64,000 bases of DNA from assembly GCF_900105115.1 (NCBI RefSeq), contig NZ_FNRV01000001.1:6389501-6453500 (forward strand), written 5' to 3'. The number at the start of each line of letters is the position of its first letter. The first letter of the stretch is position 1. Both the position numbers and the translations under genes were made by a program. Of this stretch, positions 45,001 to 51,851 are shown piece after piece. The stretch is from Pseudomonas mohnii (GTDB lineage: Bacteria > Pseudomonadota > Gammaproteobacteria > Pseudomonadales > Pseudomonadaceae). The notes under the pieces were generated by a model that was given only the letters and a program-made list of their open reading frames with translations, was not told where the DNA came from and did not search any database.

Positions 45001-46689
45001 GTGCAACAGCCCACCTGTGAGCTGGTGCGCGAGGGTGAACGCACCTATGTGCAACTGCGACTGCCCGGCGTGCGCACCCGGGAAATGGACAGTCGTCAAC
45101 TGCATTTGCAGGCTTATCGTCAAACCCGCGATCTGAATCGCCCTCGGCCCCACAGTCGGCAGTTACCGCCGGCCCGCTGGCAGGAATGCAGCGCGGCATG
45201 GGCGGCGGTTGCCGTGGTTGCCAGCCAGGAAGAGGAGGCCCTGACCCTACACCTGCCCATCGGCAAAGGCCTGCAAAAATGGGATTTCGCCCTGGCGATC
45301 AACATCGGTTACCAACTGGAGCCCGGGCGCGACTTGCTTCACCGCACCTGCTTCGTCCTGAGCGACCTGCGCATCGCCACAGTGCAGGGGGTACGTTTGC
45401 CGGCCGAGGGCCGATTCAAGCTCGAGGCCGTGGACAGCTTGCCCCGCGGTACGGGCGATGCCTTTACTGGTGGTTCACCCGAGACGAGATGGCGACAGGC
45501 GATGTTTAGCCAACTGTTCAAACGCAAAAACAAACCGGAAACCACCAAGCCGGCACCGGACATTCGCAGTCAGCGGCCCAGCGCCGGGGAGCTGCGGGTT
45601 CGGGGCTTGAATGAAACGCTGTTTCTGGCGCCATTGCCCGTTTACACCGGGCAGGCGCCGGTCTCTCGGCGTAACTTTTCGGCGATGAATGAGACTTATC
45701 TGGAGTTGGGGGGGAGCAACTACGGGATGGTGGAGCTGGGGAAAAGACTGGCGTTTATGTTTTGGATGCCGATGTTTGTAGCTTTCATAGCTCCAAGCCT
45801 ACTCATTCTGTACGGGGTGCTTTTTTATCCGGAAAACTTCAAGAACCCATTGCAAGAACTGGTCATGTTCTTCGAGGTTACGACCAAAGTCTCTCTCCCT
45901 TTCATACTCCCCATCGGCGCCTTCATCTACGGCATGCTCTCCAACGTCCGCACCCTGGCCAAAAGCTACCCGGTGCGTTTCAACCGCCAGCGCCGCGAAG
46001 TCTGCTACATCGACGACACCACCCACCGCGTGCTGATCGTGCCCTGGGAAAGCGTGGTGGCCTGGGTCGCTCGCAGCCAGGGCGTCACCAGCTACGGCGC
46101 GATGCGCGATTACACCTTCGGCATGGGCCTGGAGGACGAAGCGCACGACACCGTGCAATTCATCCTGTCGGCCCAGCCCAGCGATGCCCATGCCCTGGGC
46201 ATGTGGACGGCCATTCGCAACTACATGGAAGAAGGGGAGTTGGTCGATACGCCCAACCCCATGCTCGTTGTTCTGGGCCTGACGCCAACCGAGGACGAGC
46301 TCAAGCCTTATGAAGGCCTACATACGTTTGAGATAGAGCGTAAAGGGGCACGTTTCATGGGCTCATTAGACGATGGCGCCGAGCACCTGAGCGCCGAACA
46401 GCGTCACCGTTACGGTTATGGCAAGCGCACGCCATGGCCCCTGCGCTGGTGGTACGTCCGCCGCGTCCTGACCTTCTGGAAAATGCCCTACCTGATCGCC
46501 GAGTGGGCCCACCGCAAGGGCCGCCCGACCCTGCCGCAAAGCGTGCAAGCCTGGTCCCGACCACTACCCCCCGAGCAATGGGCCCAGCCCAGCCCGGCGC
46601 TGCAGAAAGCCAACGCACTGGTGAAAACTGCCATGGACAAGAAGGGGTCGAACTTCATCGATGCCTGCAAAGCGGCGGGGCTGCATTGA
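42082..46689 (+). CDS. VasX-like T6SS effector fused in frame to its immunity protein
   Basis: 1535-codon open frame. Residues ~1-180 form the VasX/BTH_I2691-type N-terminal region (IGLCPLMSEKVQLLPLRYGLVE, LGIRLLRDGYLYIIDNGTG). A long helical middle leads to hydrophobic helices (~743-845 and 916-940: AESLIGISAAGFAAVQGLSVTV, IAGLGAFGFGAAAAAIDLG, ANLVGLIGTALQLVGEGLY), fitting a colicin-like pore former. Then comes a domain ending LEAVDSLPRGTGDA. Up to here it is VasX-sized. Residues ~1127-1140 (FTGGSPETRWRQA) are out of the ancestral frame, and from Met1141 on it is the immunity protein. The duplicate downstream has one more base at this point (CCCCTTA versus CCTTTA) and stops after PYWWFTRDEMATGDV, overlapping the immunity ATG. 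So this fusion results from a one-base change, real or a sequencing error. Start GTG overlaps the adaptor stop. Confidence 0.85.
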   Translation: MTAQPPLRGAANIAAMAKSAQDIRSPIGLCPLMSEKVQLLPLRYGLVEHLDPSSELTLPFKLNSQPLGIRLLRDGYLYIIDNGTGYLHEYRVEQGQISKLLWQGPEVAGDMRTTSVGEPHLVFSRQHTLFASYSEIQWTAYKCSQVLKNAAERERLMQRIELAKACPDRGGADLLSRRQAQTWLAEVAEADAPAQGHESLPEGAHPQERQPYVWEDRPLFKATVIEALTSQVLGSYQNDCLFLVLRDDFGVMRDLASAQLNVADWIEQWSADDAAQRQYLTGAYIQSLYEVTPARLEALATRDADVKALIEDTDAAQQAALEEYLRIRRDHDGPPIHGDEAHWRKAATSDPYARAAVNLQDALGAVLWQKHQSTIARLHGQTWEALHGEAIGQRGIDHLVNRAEMEASVRRQQTLLSHWHKRLQVIREDRLNMIVAGHFHRAAWYYDFRNDAQIRHRLETEFVCVAALCGNREATEKLAAYLQSNLLTVVPGLDTLTQADQLDVSKKLMDLSSFSITLGTAPENLANVQVLSNQFRSLMNERLPNFEDLNTRFRGLQSLLDGAYMPAHQLIAADQLERAHTEFKRHQPIDPNSFIRDLGAPARLQLLREFSRSGLSLRAASAAEIQAFNQTRDAALDLRRQLKDTYKQRHRELARQIYGLTEPGGEQRLNQRIISLKTALVPLEDQLSRALTVGAGGPWQIGTVIDGMAPALRDEMLRTVRDFRATGTFGQPLMSALKSGGDGIALLLFVYQGQKFVEVLSAIIKNNDRSFSDKAAFAESLIGISAAGFAAVQGLSVTVLQAHIVRMDSVAGKLNTMSRLGRWSGIAGLGAFGFGAAAAAIDLGKHSRQWAKALAQGNHQALAATTLQIAGDGILVGTNTWGAKHTTSIINQILKNPAELRALAWAEASPRLLSIAARANLVGLIGTALQLVGEGLYNYFNLDELQKWLQASAWGKANLQRSLAEDWSALARVVQQPTCELVREGERTYVQLRLPGVRTREMDSRQLHLQAYRQTRDLNRPRPHSRQLPPARWQECSAAWAAVAVVASQEEEALTLHLPIGKGLQKWDFALAINIGYQLEPGRDLLHRTCFVLSDLRIATVQGVRLPAEGRFKLEAVDSLPRGTGDAFTGGSPETRWRQAMFSQLFKRKNKPETTKPAPDIRSQRPSAGELRVRGLNETLFLAPLPVYTGQAPVSRRNFSAMNETYLELGGSNYGMVELGKRLAFMFWMPMFVAFIAPSLLILYGVLFYPENFKNPLQELVMFFEVTTKVSLPFILPIGAFIYGMLSNVRTLAKSYPVRFNRQRREVCYIDDTTHRVLIVPWESVVAWVARSQGVTSYGAMRDYTFGMGLEDEAHDTVQFILSAQPSDAHALGMWTAIRNYMEEGELVDTPNPMLVVLGLTPTEDELKPYEGLHTFEIERKGARFMGSLDDGAEHLSAEQRHRYGYGKRTPWPLRWWYVRRVLTFWKMPYLIAEWAHRKGRPTLPQSVQAWSRPLPPEQWAQPSPALQKANALVKTAMDKKGSNFIDACKAAGLH
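44937..46689 (+). repeat. Tandem duplication, copy 1 (effector tail plus immunity gene)
   Basis: About 1753 bp closely matched by 46775-48528, offset 1838 bases before the indel at 45461-45465 and 1839 after it. The matching is almost exact through the effector tail and most of the immunity gene. It breaks down in the membrane-helix segment (45740-45910) and a shorter block at 46265-46430. Confidence 0.9.
45502..46689 (+). CDS. Membrane immunity protein, copy 1 (frame shared with effector)
   Basis: If translation starts at the internal ATG, this is a 395-aa protein beginning MFSQLFKRKNKPE. It has a cytosolic leader, two hydrophobic segments (LAFMFWMPMFVAFIAPSLLILYGVLFY and VSLPFILPIGAFIYGML), then a cytosolic domain (YPVRFNRQRREVCYIDDTTHRVLIVPWESVVAW), tentatively DUF6708-like. 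A multi-pass inner-membrane immunity protein is what a pore-forming VasX-type effector needs (compare TsiV2). In the ancestral arrangement its ATG overlapped the effector stop (ATGTTTAG). In copy 1 the upstream frame runs straight into it, so it may be made as a fusion, from internal initiation, or both. Confidence 0.75.
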   Translation: MFSQLFKRKNKPETTKPAPDIRSQRPSAGELRVRGLNETLFLAPLPVYTGQAPVSRRNFSAMNETYLELGGSNYGMVELGKRLAFMFWMPMFVAFIAPSLLILYGVLFYPENFKNPLQELVMFFEVTTKVSLPFILPIGAFIYGMLSNVRTLAKSYPVRFNRQRREVCYIDDTTHRVLIVPWESVVAWVARSQGVTSYGAMRDYTFGMGLEDEAHDTVQFILSAQPSDAHALGMWTAIRNYMEEGELVDTPNPMLVVLGLTPTEDELKPYEGLHTFEIERKGARFMGSLDDGAEHLSAEQRHRYGYGKRTPWPLRWWYVRRVLTFWKMPYLIAEWAHRKGRPTLPQSVQAWSRPLPPEQWAQPSPALQKANALVKTAMDKKGSNFIDACKAAGLH

Positions 46690-46703
46690 ACCCTGCGCTG
46701 CGC

Positions 46704-47348
46704 ATGTGGCCCGGCGGCAGACTGTTCGCTGGCAACGCCATTCTCGCGGGCACCCATACCTGGGGCGCCAAACACGCCTGGGGCAAGGCCAGTCTGCAAC
46801 GCAGCCTGGCCGAGGACTGGAGCGCGTTGGCGCGGGTGGTGCAACAGCCCACCTGTGAGCTGGTGCGCGAGGGTGAGCGCACTTATGTGCAACTGCGACT
46901 GCCCGGCGTGCGCACCCAGGAAATGGACAGTCGTCAACTGCATTTGCAGGCTTATCGTCAAACCCGCGATCTGAATCGCCCTCGGCCCCACAGTCGGCAG
47001 TTACCGCCGGCCCGCTGGCAGGAATGCAGCGCGGCATGGGCGGCGGTTGCCGTGGTTGCCAGCCAGGAAGAGGAGGCCCTGACCCTACACCTGCCCATCG
47101 GCAAAGGCCTGCAAAAATGGGATTTCGCCCTGGCGATCAACATCGGTTACCAACTGGAGCCCGGGCGCGACTTGCTTCACCGCACCTGCTTCGTCCTGAG
47201 CGACCTGCGCATCGCCACAGTGCAGGGGGTACGTTTGCCGGCCGAGGGCCGATTCAAGCTCGAGGCCGTGGACAGCTTGCCCCGCGGTACGGGCGATGCC
47301 CCTTACTGGTGGTTCACCCGAGACGAGATGGCGACAGGCGATGTTTAG
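46704..47348 (+). pseudogene. Orphan C-terminal fragment of the VasX-like effector
   Basis: Frame of 214 codons from ATG at 46704 (MWPGGRLFAGNAILAGTHTW) to TAG at 47348. From AILAGTHTWGAKH it matches effector residues ~873-884, then skips 67 codons present in copy 1 (44737-44937, 201 bp, in frame) that include the helix ANLVGLIGTALQLVGEGLY. It continues from WGKASLQRSLAEDWSALARVVQ to the natural end PYWWFTRDEMATGDV. There is no ribosome-binding site and no N-terminal secretion part. It looks like a displaced effector tail left by recombination and is probably untranslated or inactive, yet it preserves the original effector end. Confidence 0.8.
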
Positions 47349-48528
47349 CCAACTGTTCAAACGCAAAAACAAACCGGAAACCACCAAGCAGGCACTGGAC
47401 ATTCGCAGCCAACGGCCCAGCGCCGGGGAGCTGCGGGTTCGGGGCTTGAATGAAACGCTGTTTCTGGCGCCATTGCCGGTTTACACCGGGCAGGTGCCGG
47501 TCTCTCGGCGTAATTTTTCGGCGATGAATGAGACCTATCTGGAGTTGGGGGGGAGCAACTACGGGATGGTTGAACAGGGAAAGAGATTGGCAGTGTTTAT
47601 TCTGATGATCTTGTTTATGGCTTTTCTAGCTCCCTGTTTAGTGGTTTTGCATTGGGTGCTTTTTTATCCAGAAAACATTCGTGAGCCGTTAAACGAACTT
47701 ATTAACGCAATCAAGGTGTTTTCCAGTTATGCGCTTTTGTCCGTATTACCAATTGGAGCAATGGTCTACGGCATGCTCTCCAACGTCCGTACCCTGGCCA
47801 AAAGCTACCCGGTCCGCTTCAACCGCCAGCGCCGCGAAGTCTGCTACATCGACGACACCACCCACCGCGTGCTGATCGTGCCCTGGGAAAGCGTGGTGGC
47901 CTGGGTCGCTCGCAGTCAGGGCGTCACCAGCTACGGCGCGATGCGCGATTACACCTTCGGCATGGGCCTGGAGGACGAAGCGCACGACACCGTGCAATTC
48001 ATCCTGTCGGCCCAGCCCAGCGATGCCCATGCCCTGGGCATGTGGACGGCCATACGCAACTACATGGAAGAAGGGGAGTTGGTCGATACGCCCAACCCCA
48101 TGCTCGCTGCGTTGGGTATCACCCTGAGCGAAGACGAGCTCAAACCCTATGAAGGGTTGCACACGTTTGAAATCGAGCGGCTTGATGCCAGGGCTCTGGG
48201 GCGATTGGACGATGGTGGTGGCCACCTGACGGCCGAAGAGCGAAAGCGGTGGGGATACTCCAAGCGTTCCCCATGGCCCCTGCGCTGGTGGTACGTCCGC
48301 CGCGTCCTGACCTTCTGGAAAATGCCCTACCTGATCGCCGAGTGGGCCCACCGCAAGGGCCGCCCGATCCTGCCGCAAAGCGTGCAAGCCTGGTCCCGAC
48401 CACTGCCCCCCGAGCAATGGGCCCAGCCCAGCCCGGCGCTGCAGAAAGCCAACGCACTGGTGAAAACTGCCATGGACAAGAAGGGGGCGAACTTCATCGA
48501 TGCCTGCAAAGCGGCGGGGCTGCATTGA
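46775..48528 (+). repeat. Tandem duplication, copy 2 (effector tail plus immunity gene)
   Basis: Second copy of 44937-46689. It retains the original reading frame at the effector end and a full immunity gene, with divergence concentrated in the membrane segments (47579-47765) and in a block at 48105-48265. Confidence 0.9.
47341..48528 (+). CDS. Membrane immunity protein, copy 2
   Basis: 395-aa paralogue of the copy 1 immunity protein, same length, beginning MFSQLFKRKNKPE; the ATG overlaps the stop of the orphan effector tail. Cytosolic parts are nearly identical to copy 1. The two hydrophobic segments differ strongly (LAVFILMILFMAFLAPCLVVLHWVLFY and ALLSVLPIGAMVYGML), as does a stretch near residue 258-310 (LAALGITLSEDELK, RLDARALGRLDDGGGHLTAEERKRW). 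This may give protection against a variant pore-former used by other strains. A terminator follows 17 bases after the stop. Confidence 0.82.
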   Translation: MFSQLFKRKNKPETTKQALDIRSQRPSAGELRVRGLNETLFLAPLPVYTGQVPVSRRNFSAMNETYLELGGSNYGMVEQGKRLAVFILMILFMAFLAPCLVVLHWVLFYPENIREPLNELINAIKVFSSYALLSVLPIGAMVYGMLSNVRTLAKSYPVRFNRQRREVCYIDDTTHRVLIVPWESVVAWVARSQGVTSYGAMRDYTFGMGLEDEAHDTVQFILSAQPSDAHALGMWTAIRNYMEEGELVDTPNPMLAALGITLSEDELKPYEGLHTFEIERLDARALGRLDDGGGHLTAEERKRWGYSKRSPWPLRWWYVRRVLTFWKMPYLIAEWAHRKGRPILPQSVQAWSRPLPPEQWAQPSPALQKANALVKTAMDKKGANFIDACKAAGLH

Positions 48529-48544
48529 GCGCGCTTGCCCAACA

Positions 48545-48569
48545 AAAAGCCCACGTAAAGTGGGCTTTT
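48545..48569. terminator. Rho-independent terminator ending the vgrG island
   Basis: AAAAGCCCAC-GTAAA-GTGGGCTTTT, then a T-rich stretch. It is symmetrical enough to serve the convergent DUF1652 gene as well. Confidence 0.9.
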
Positions 48570-48584
48570 GTGTTTTTTCGACCT

Positions 48585-48920
48585 TCAGGCATAACTTCTG
48601 AGGGCCACCGGGGGAATGAACGTTTCGAGCTCATCCTCCACGGCTTCGATTATTCGCTCTACATCGGCTGCATTCATGACCGTTGCACAAGGAATACCGG
48701 CAATGGCGATCATGGTCTCGCCAGTGGCGCGATCGAACAGACGGGCAATCATGCTGCCCGGGGCGTCCATGCTCGCCTCGAAACCCATGGGATGAAAATG
48801 CCAGCGCATCAGCTGACAGGCGTTTGGAAACGTAACCTTACTGAACCCTTTATTCATATGTTGCCCGCCTTCTTCATCGAGCGCTTCCATTAGCTCATGG
48901 TAGGAGGGAAGAACCTTCAT
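48585..48920 (-). CDS. DUF1652 small protein
   Basis: 111-aa protein of the DUF1652 family, found mainly in Pseudomonas, function unknown. The recognisable core is LMRWHFHPMGFEASMDAPGSMIARLFDRATGETMIAIAGIPCATVMNAADVERIIEAVEDELE. The start may instead be the ATG at 48857, preceded by GAAGGCGGG, which would give 90 aa. Convergent with the immunity gene across the shared terminator. No signal peptide or membrane segment. Confidence 0.75.
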   Translation of the reverse strand: MKVLPSYHELMEALDEEGGQHMNKGFSKVTFPNACQLMRWHFHPMGFEASMDAPGSMIARLFDRATGETMIAIAGIPCATVMNAADVERIIEAVEDELETFIPPVALRSYA

Positions 48921-49121
48921 TGGTTCAACCGGTGACAGACTTTAAAAGTAGCACCCGGATGTGAAAATCATGTGGTTTTTTTCAGTCCGTTTGGCGATTG
49001 CCTCGCGCTTTCTTGATCCAGCGCACGAGTCGGCGAATTTTCCGATAAAAGGTTGCCAGCGGTTGACCATTGAAGCGACGGCAGAAGTTCGGCAAAGTCG
49101 GCTCTTTTCTTCGAGACCCTT

Positions 49122-49937
49122 ATGCACGTCGAGGATGATGGCCCGCAGCAAACCCAGGCCACGGGCGAAACGGTCATGCGCTACCACTTGCGCTGGAAAC
49201 ACCGGGACCTGGATGGGGTCATGGCGCTGTATCACCCGGACGTCCTGTACAGCGATTTTTTCCAGAATCGGGTGATGGGCCTGGCCGAATTGCGTGAATA
49301 CGTGCGCAGCAGCATGCCGAGGGATCCGGATGAGGCGCTCGAGCATTCCGACCGTATCCGCCTTGATGGCAACACGGCATTCATTCAGTACCGCATTACC
49401 CTGCGCGGCGGGGACGGCCTGGTGTCGTTCCGCGCCAGTGAGGCGATCACGGTCAAGGACGGGTTGATCTGGCGGGTCAACGAATACGCGTCACTGGTGC
49501 ATGAGCAGCCCCCCAGCAAGGTCGCCAACAACCAGCGTCCGGCGGTGAGTCGGCTCGGATTGTCGCCGCGTCAGTTGAGCTTCATGGCCGAGGACTTGCT
49601 GCAATATTTCCAGCGCCAGCAGCCTTACCTCGATCCAGAGCTCGATCTGCAGCGGGTAGCGAAGGAGTGCGGCTACAGCCGCAATCAGATTTCCTATCTG
49701 CTCAATCAGGTGTTGGGCCAGAGCTTCTATCGCTACGTCAACCAGGCACGCCTGCGACACCTGCTCGCCGCACTGGATAACGCCACGCAGCCGCTGCGCA
49801 TCGACGAACTGGCCTTTGCCGCCGGTTTCAATTCGTTATCGGCGTTCTACAGCTGTTTCCGTCAGCACACCGGCCAGTCGCCCAAAGCCTATGCCAAACA
49901 AATTTCTTTGCGTGCACGCGCGCAAGACAGTCTCTGA
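49122..49937 (+). CDS. AraC-family regulator with N-terminal NTF2/SnoaL-like domain
   Basis: 271-aa regulator. Residues ~15-125 have the NTF2-like fold (YHLRWKHRDLDGVMALYHPDVLYSDFFQNR, GLAELREYVRSSMP, SFRASEAITVKDGLIWRVNEY), an unusual sensor for this family, which normally uses a cupin. The C-terminal ~100 residues hold two helix-turn-helix motifs (LDLQRVAKECGYSRNQISYLLNQVLG; LRIDELAFAAGFNSLSAFYSCFRQHTGQSPKAY). It is directly upstream of an FAD amine/polyamine oxidase-like gene, a cupin and a polyamine-binding protein on the same strand, which are its likely targets. Confidence 0.85.
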   Translation: MHVEDDGPQQTQATGETVMRYHLRWKHRDLDGVMALYHPDVLYSDFFQNRVMGLAELREYVRSSMPRDPDEALEHSDRIRLDGNTAFIQYRITLRGGDGLVSFRASEAITVKDGLIWRVNEYASLVHEQPPSKVANNQRPAVSRLGLSPRQLSFMAEDLLQYFQRQQPYLDPELDLQRVAKECGYSRNQISYLLNQVLGQSFYRYVNQARLRHLLAALDNATQPLRIDELAFAAGFNSLSAFYSCFRQHTGQSPKAYAKQISLRARAQDSL

Positions 49938-49987
49938 GCCCACGCACTAGGATCACCGCCATCGAAGTTTGAGTGGCGGAGTCCTGC

Positions 49988-51394
49988 ATGCCGGCGTGGC
50001 GCACTATCAGTTTGTGGATGGACCAACTCGACGAGCCACTGTTGGCTCGTCCGGCGCTGGCCGAGGATCTGGATGTCGACGTGGCCATTATTGGCGCGGG
50101 CTACACCGGGCTCTGGACGGCGTACTACCTGAAACTTCAGGCACCGGGGCTGAAGATTGCCATTATCGAGGCGCACACCGCCGGGTTTGGCGCTTCGGGG
50201 CGAAATGGCGGCTGGCTGATGGGCAATCTGTTGGGGGAAGACCGGCTACTCGCCGATTTGCCGCCCGGGCAGCGCCGGGCGTCCTATGACCTGCTGCACA
50301 ACATTCCCGGCGAAGTAGAAATCGTCCTCGAACGCGAAGGCATCGCCTGCGATTACCGCAAAGGCGGGGTGCTGTACTGCGCCGCCCGTTACCCCGAACA
50401 GGAAACAAGTCTTCGCCAGTATCTGGACTCGCTATATAAGCAGGGCCTCAACGAAAACGATTACCGCTGGCTCAACCCAGGGCAGTTGGCGCAGCAAATC
50501 CGCATCGCCAAGCCCTATGGCGGGATCTACGCACCTCACGTCGCGACCCTGCACCCGGCCAAACTGGTACGCGGCTTGGCGCGCACCGTGGAGCGCATGG
50601 GCGTGCGGATTTATGAAAACAGTCCGGTCACCCACTGGCAGGCAGGTAGCCTGCGCACGGCGCAAGCCTCGGTTCGCAGCCGCTGGGTGGTGCCGGCGGT
50701 GGAAGGTTATTCGGTCACGCTGCCGCCGCTCGGGCGTTACCAATTGCCGGTACAGAGCCTGATCGTCGCGACCGAACCTTTATCCGCAGCTATTTGGGAT
50801 GAAATTGGCCTGAGCAACGGCCAGGCGTTCAGCGAAAGCAGCCGTCAGGTCACTTATGGCCAGCGCACGGCTGACAACCGTTTGATCTTCGGCGCGCGCG
50901 GCGGCTACCAGTTTGCCGGCAAGCTGCGCCATGACTTCAACCTGACCCGCAGCGAAATCGAGCTGCGCCGCTATCTGTTCGGCGAATTGTTCCCGCAGCT
51001 CAAGAACGTGCAGATCACCCATGGCTGGGGCGGCAATCTGGGCATGTCGCGGCGTTTCAAACCGCACATGCTCTGCGACCACGCCAGTGGCATCGCCTTG
51101 TCCGGCGGTTATGGCGGGGAGGGCGTGGGCGCCAGCAACCTGGGCGGGCGAACCCTCGCCGACTTGATCCTGCAGCGCGACACCGAGCTGGTTCACCAGC
51201 CATGGGTCATCCCCCGGCGCGGACTCGATGCACTCAGGGCCTGGGAGCCCGAACCCTGCCGCTGGCTCGGCTACAACGCGATCATCCGCAGCTTCGTCCA
51301 CGAAGACCAGACCCTGGCCAACCCGGCCACCGCGCGCTGGCGGCGCAAGCTTGCCAGCGGGGTCGCGGGGTTCATGGAAGGTTTCATGCACTGA
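49988..51394 (+). CDS. FAD-dependent oxidoreductase, gamma-glutamylputrescine oxidase-like (DAO family)
   Basis: 468-aa flavoprotein of the D-amino-acid-oxidase superfamily. It has the dinucleotide-binding motif VDVAIIGAGYTGLWTAYYL (~25-45), the second FAD segment GFGASGRNGGWLMGN and the C-terminal GGYGGEGVGASNLGGRTLADL. This matches the PuuB/PauB type that oxidises glutamylated polyamines or related amines. A GGAG precedes the ATG at 49988; the upstream start gives no family residues. Next to it are a cupin gene and a spermidine/putrescine-binding protein gene, pointing to polyamine or amino-compound catabolism. Confidence 0.85.
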   Translation: MPAWRTISLWMDQLDEPLLARPALAEDLDVDVAIIGAGYTGLWTAYYLKLQAPGLKIAIIEAHTAGFGASGRNGGWLMGNLLGEDRLLADLPPGQRRASYDLLHNIPGEVEIVLEREGIACDYRKGGVLYCAARYPEQETSLRQYLDSLYKQGLNENDYRWLNPGQLAQQIRIAKPYGGIYAPHVATLHPAKLVRGLARTVERMGVRIYENSPVTHWQAGSLRTAQASVRSRWVVPAVEGYSVTLPPLGRYQLPVQSLIVATEPLSAAIWDEIGLSNGQAFSESSRQVTYGQRTADNRLIFGARGGYQFAGKLRHDFNLTRSEIELRRYLFGELFPQLKNVQITHGWGGNLGMSRRFKPHMLCDHASGIALSGGYGGEGVGASNLGGRTLADLILQRDTELVHQPWVIPRRGLDALRAWEPEPCRWLGYNAIIRSFVHEDQTLANPATARWRRKLASGVAGFMEGFMH

Positions 51395-51437
51395 CCGACG
51401 CGCTCTTCATCCATAGGCTTCATCGACAGGTACTCCC

Positions 51438-51788
51438 ATGAGCATCACGCAATTCAAGAACACCGCAACCCTGACACTGCAAGAGTCGAACCCGGTCGCC
51501 GTGCCGCTGGGCTTGCCCGTGGCGGTCGCATCGACCACCAGCGTCGAGCGCGACGACGGCGTCGAAACCGGGGTGTGGGAATGCACGCCCGGTCGCTGGC
51601 GGCGGCAGATCGTCGCCCAAGAGTTCTGTCACTTCATCCAGGGCCGCTGCACTTTCACCCCGGACGACGGCGGCGAACCCCTGCACATAGAAGCCGGCGA
51701 CGCACTGATGTTGCCCGCCAACACCCTCGGCATCTGGGATATCCAGGAAACCGTGCGCAAGACCTATGTTTTGATTTTTCGAAAATAG
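51438..51788 (+). CDS. Small cupin protein (DUF861-type)
   Basis: 116-aa single-domain cupin of the (S)-ureidoglycine aminohydrolase/EutQ-like DUF861 type: GVWECTPGRWRRQIVAQEFCHFIQGRCTFTPDDGGEPLHIEAGDALMLPANTLGIWDI. Such proteins commonly accompany polyamine and amine oxidase genes in pseudomonads. Exact activity unknown. It lies 43 bp after the FAD oxidase and 63 bp before the binding protein, so is within one transcription unit. Confidence 0.85.
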   Translation: MSITQFKNTATLTLQESNPVAVPLGLPVAVASTTSVERDDGVETGVWECTPGRWRRQIVAQEFCHFIQGRCTFTPDDGGEPLHIEAGDALMLPANTLGIWDIQETVRKTYVLIFRK

Positions 51789-51851
51789 AAAGTTGAAAAC
51801 TGATTGCTTGATTGCCTGCCAAACAAAAACAGCCTCTACAGGAATCGACTC

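Noticed and set aside
46434..46703. Upstream extension of the orphan effector-tail frame
   Set aside because: These ~90 codons overlap the immunity gene in another frame and do not resemble the effector; similarity begins only after ~46720.
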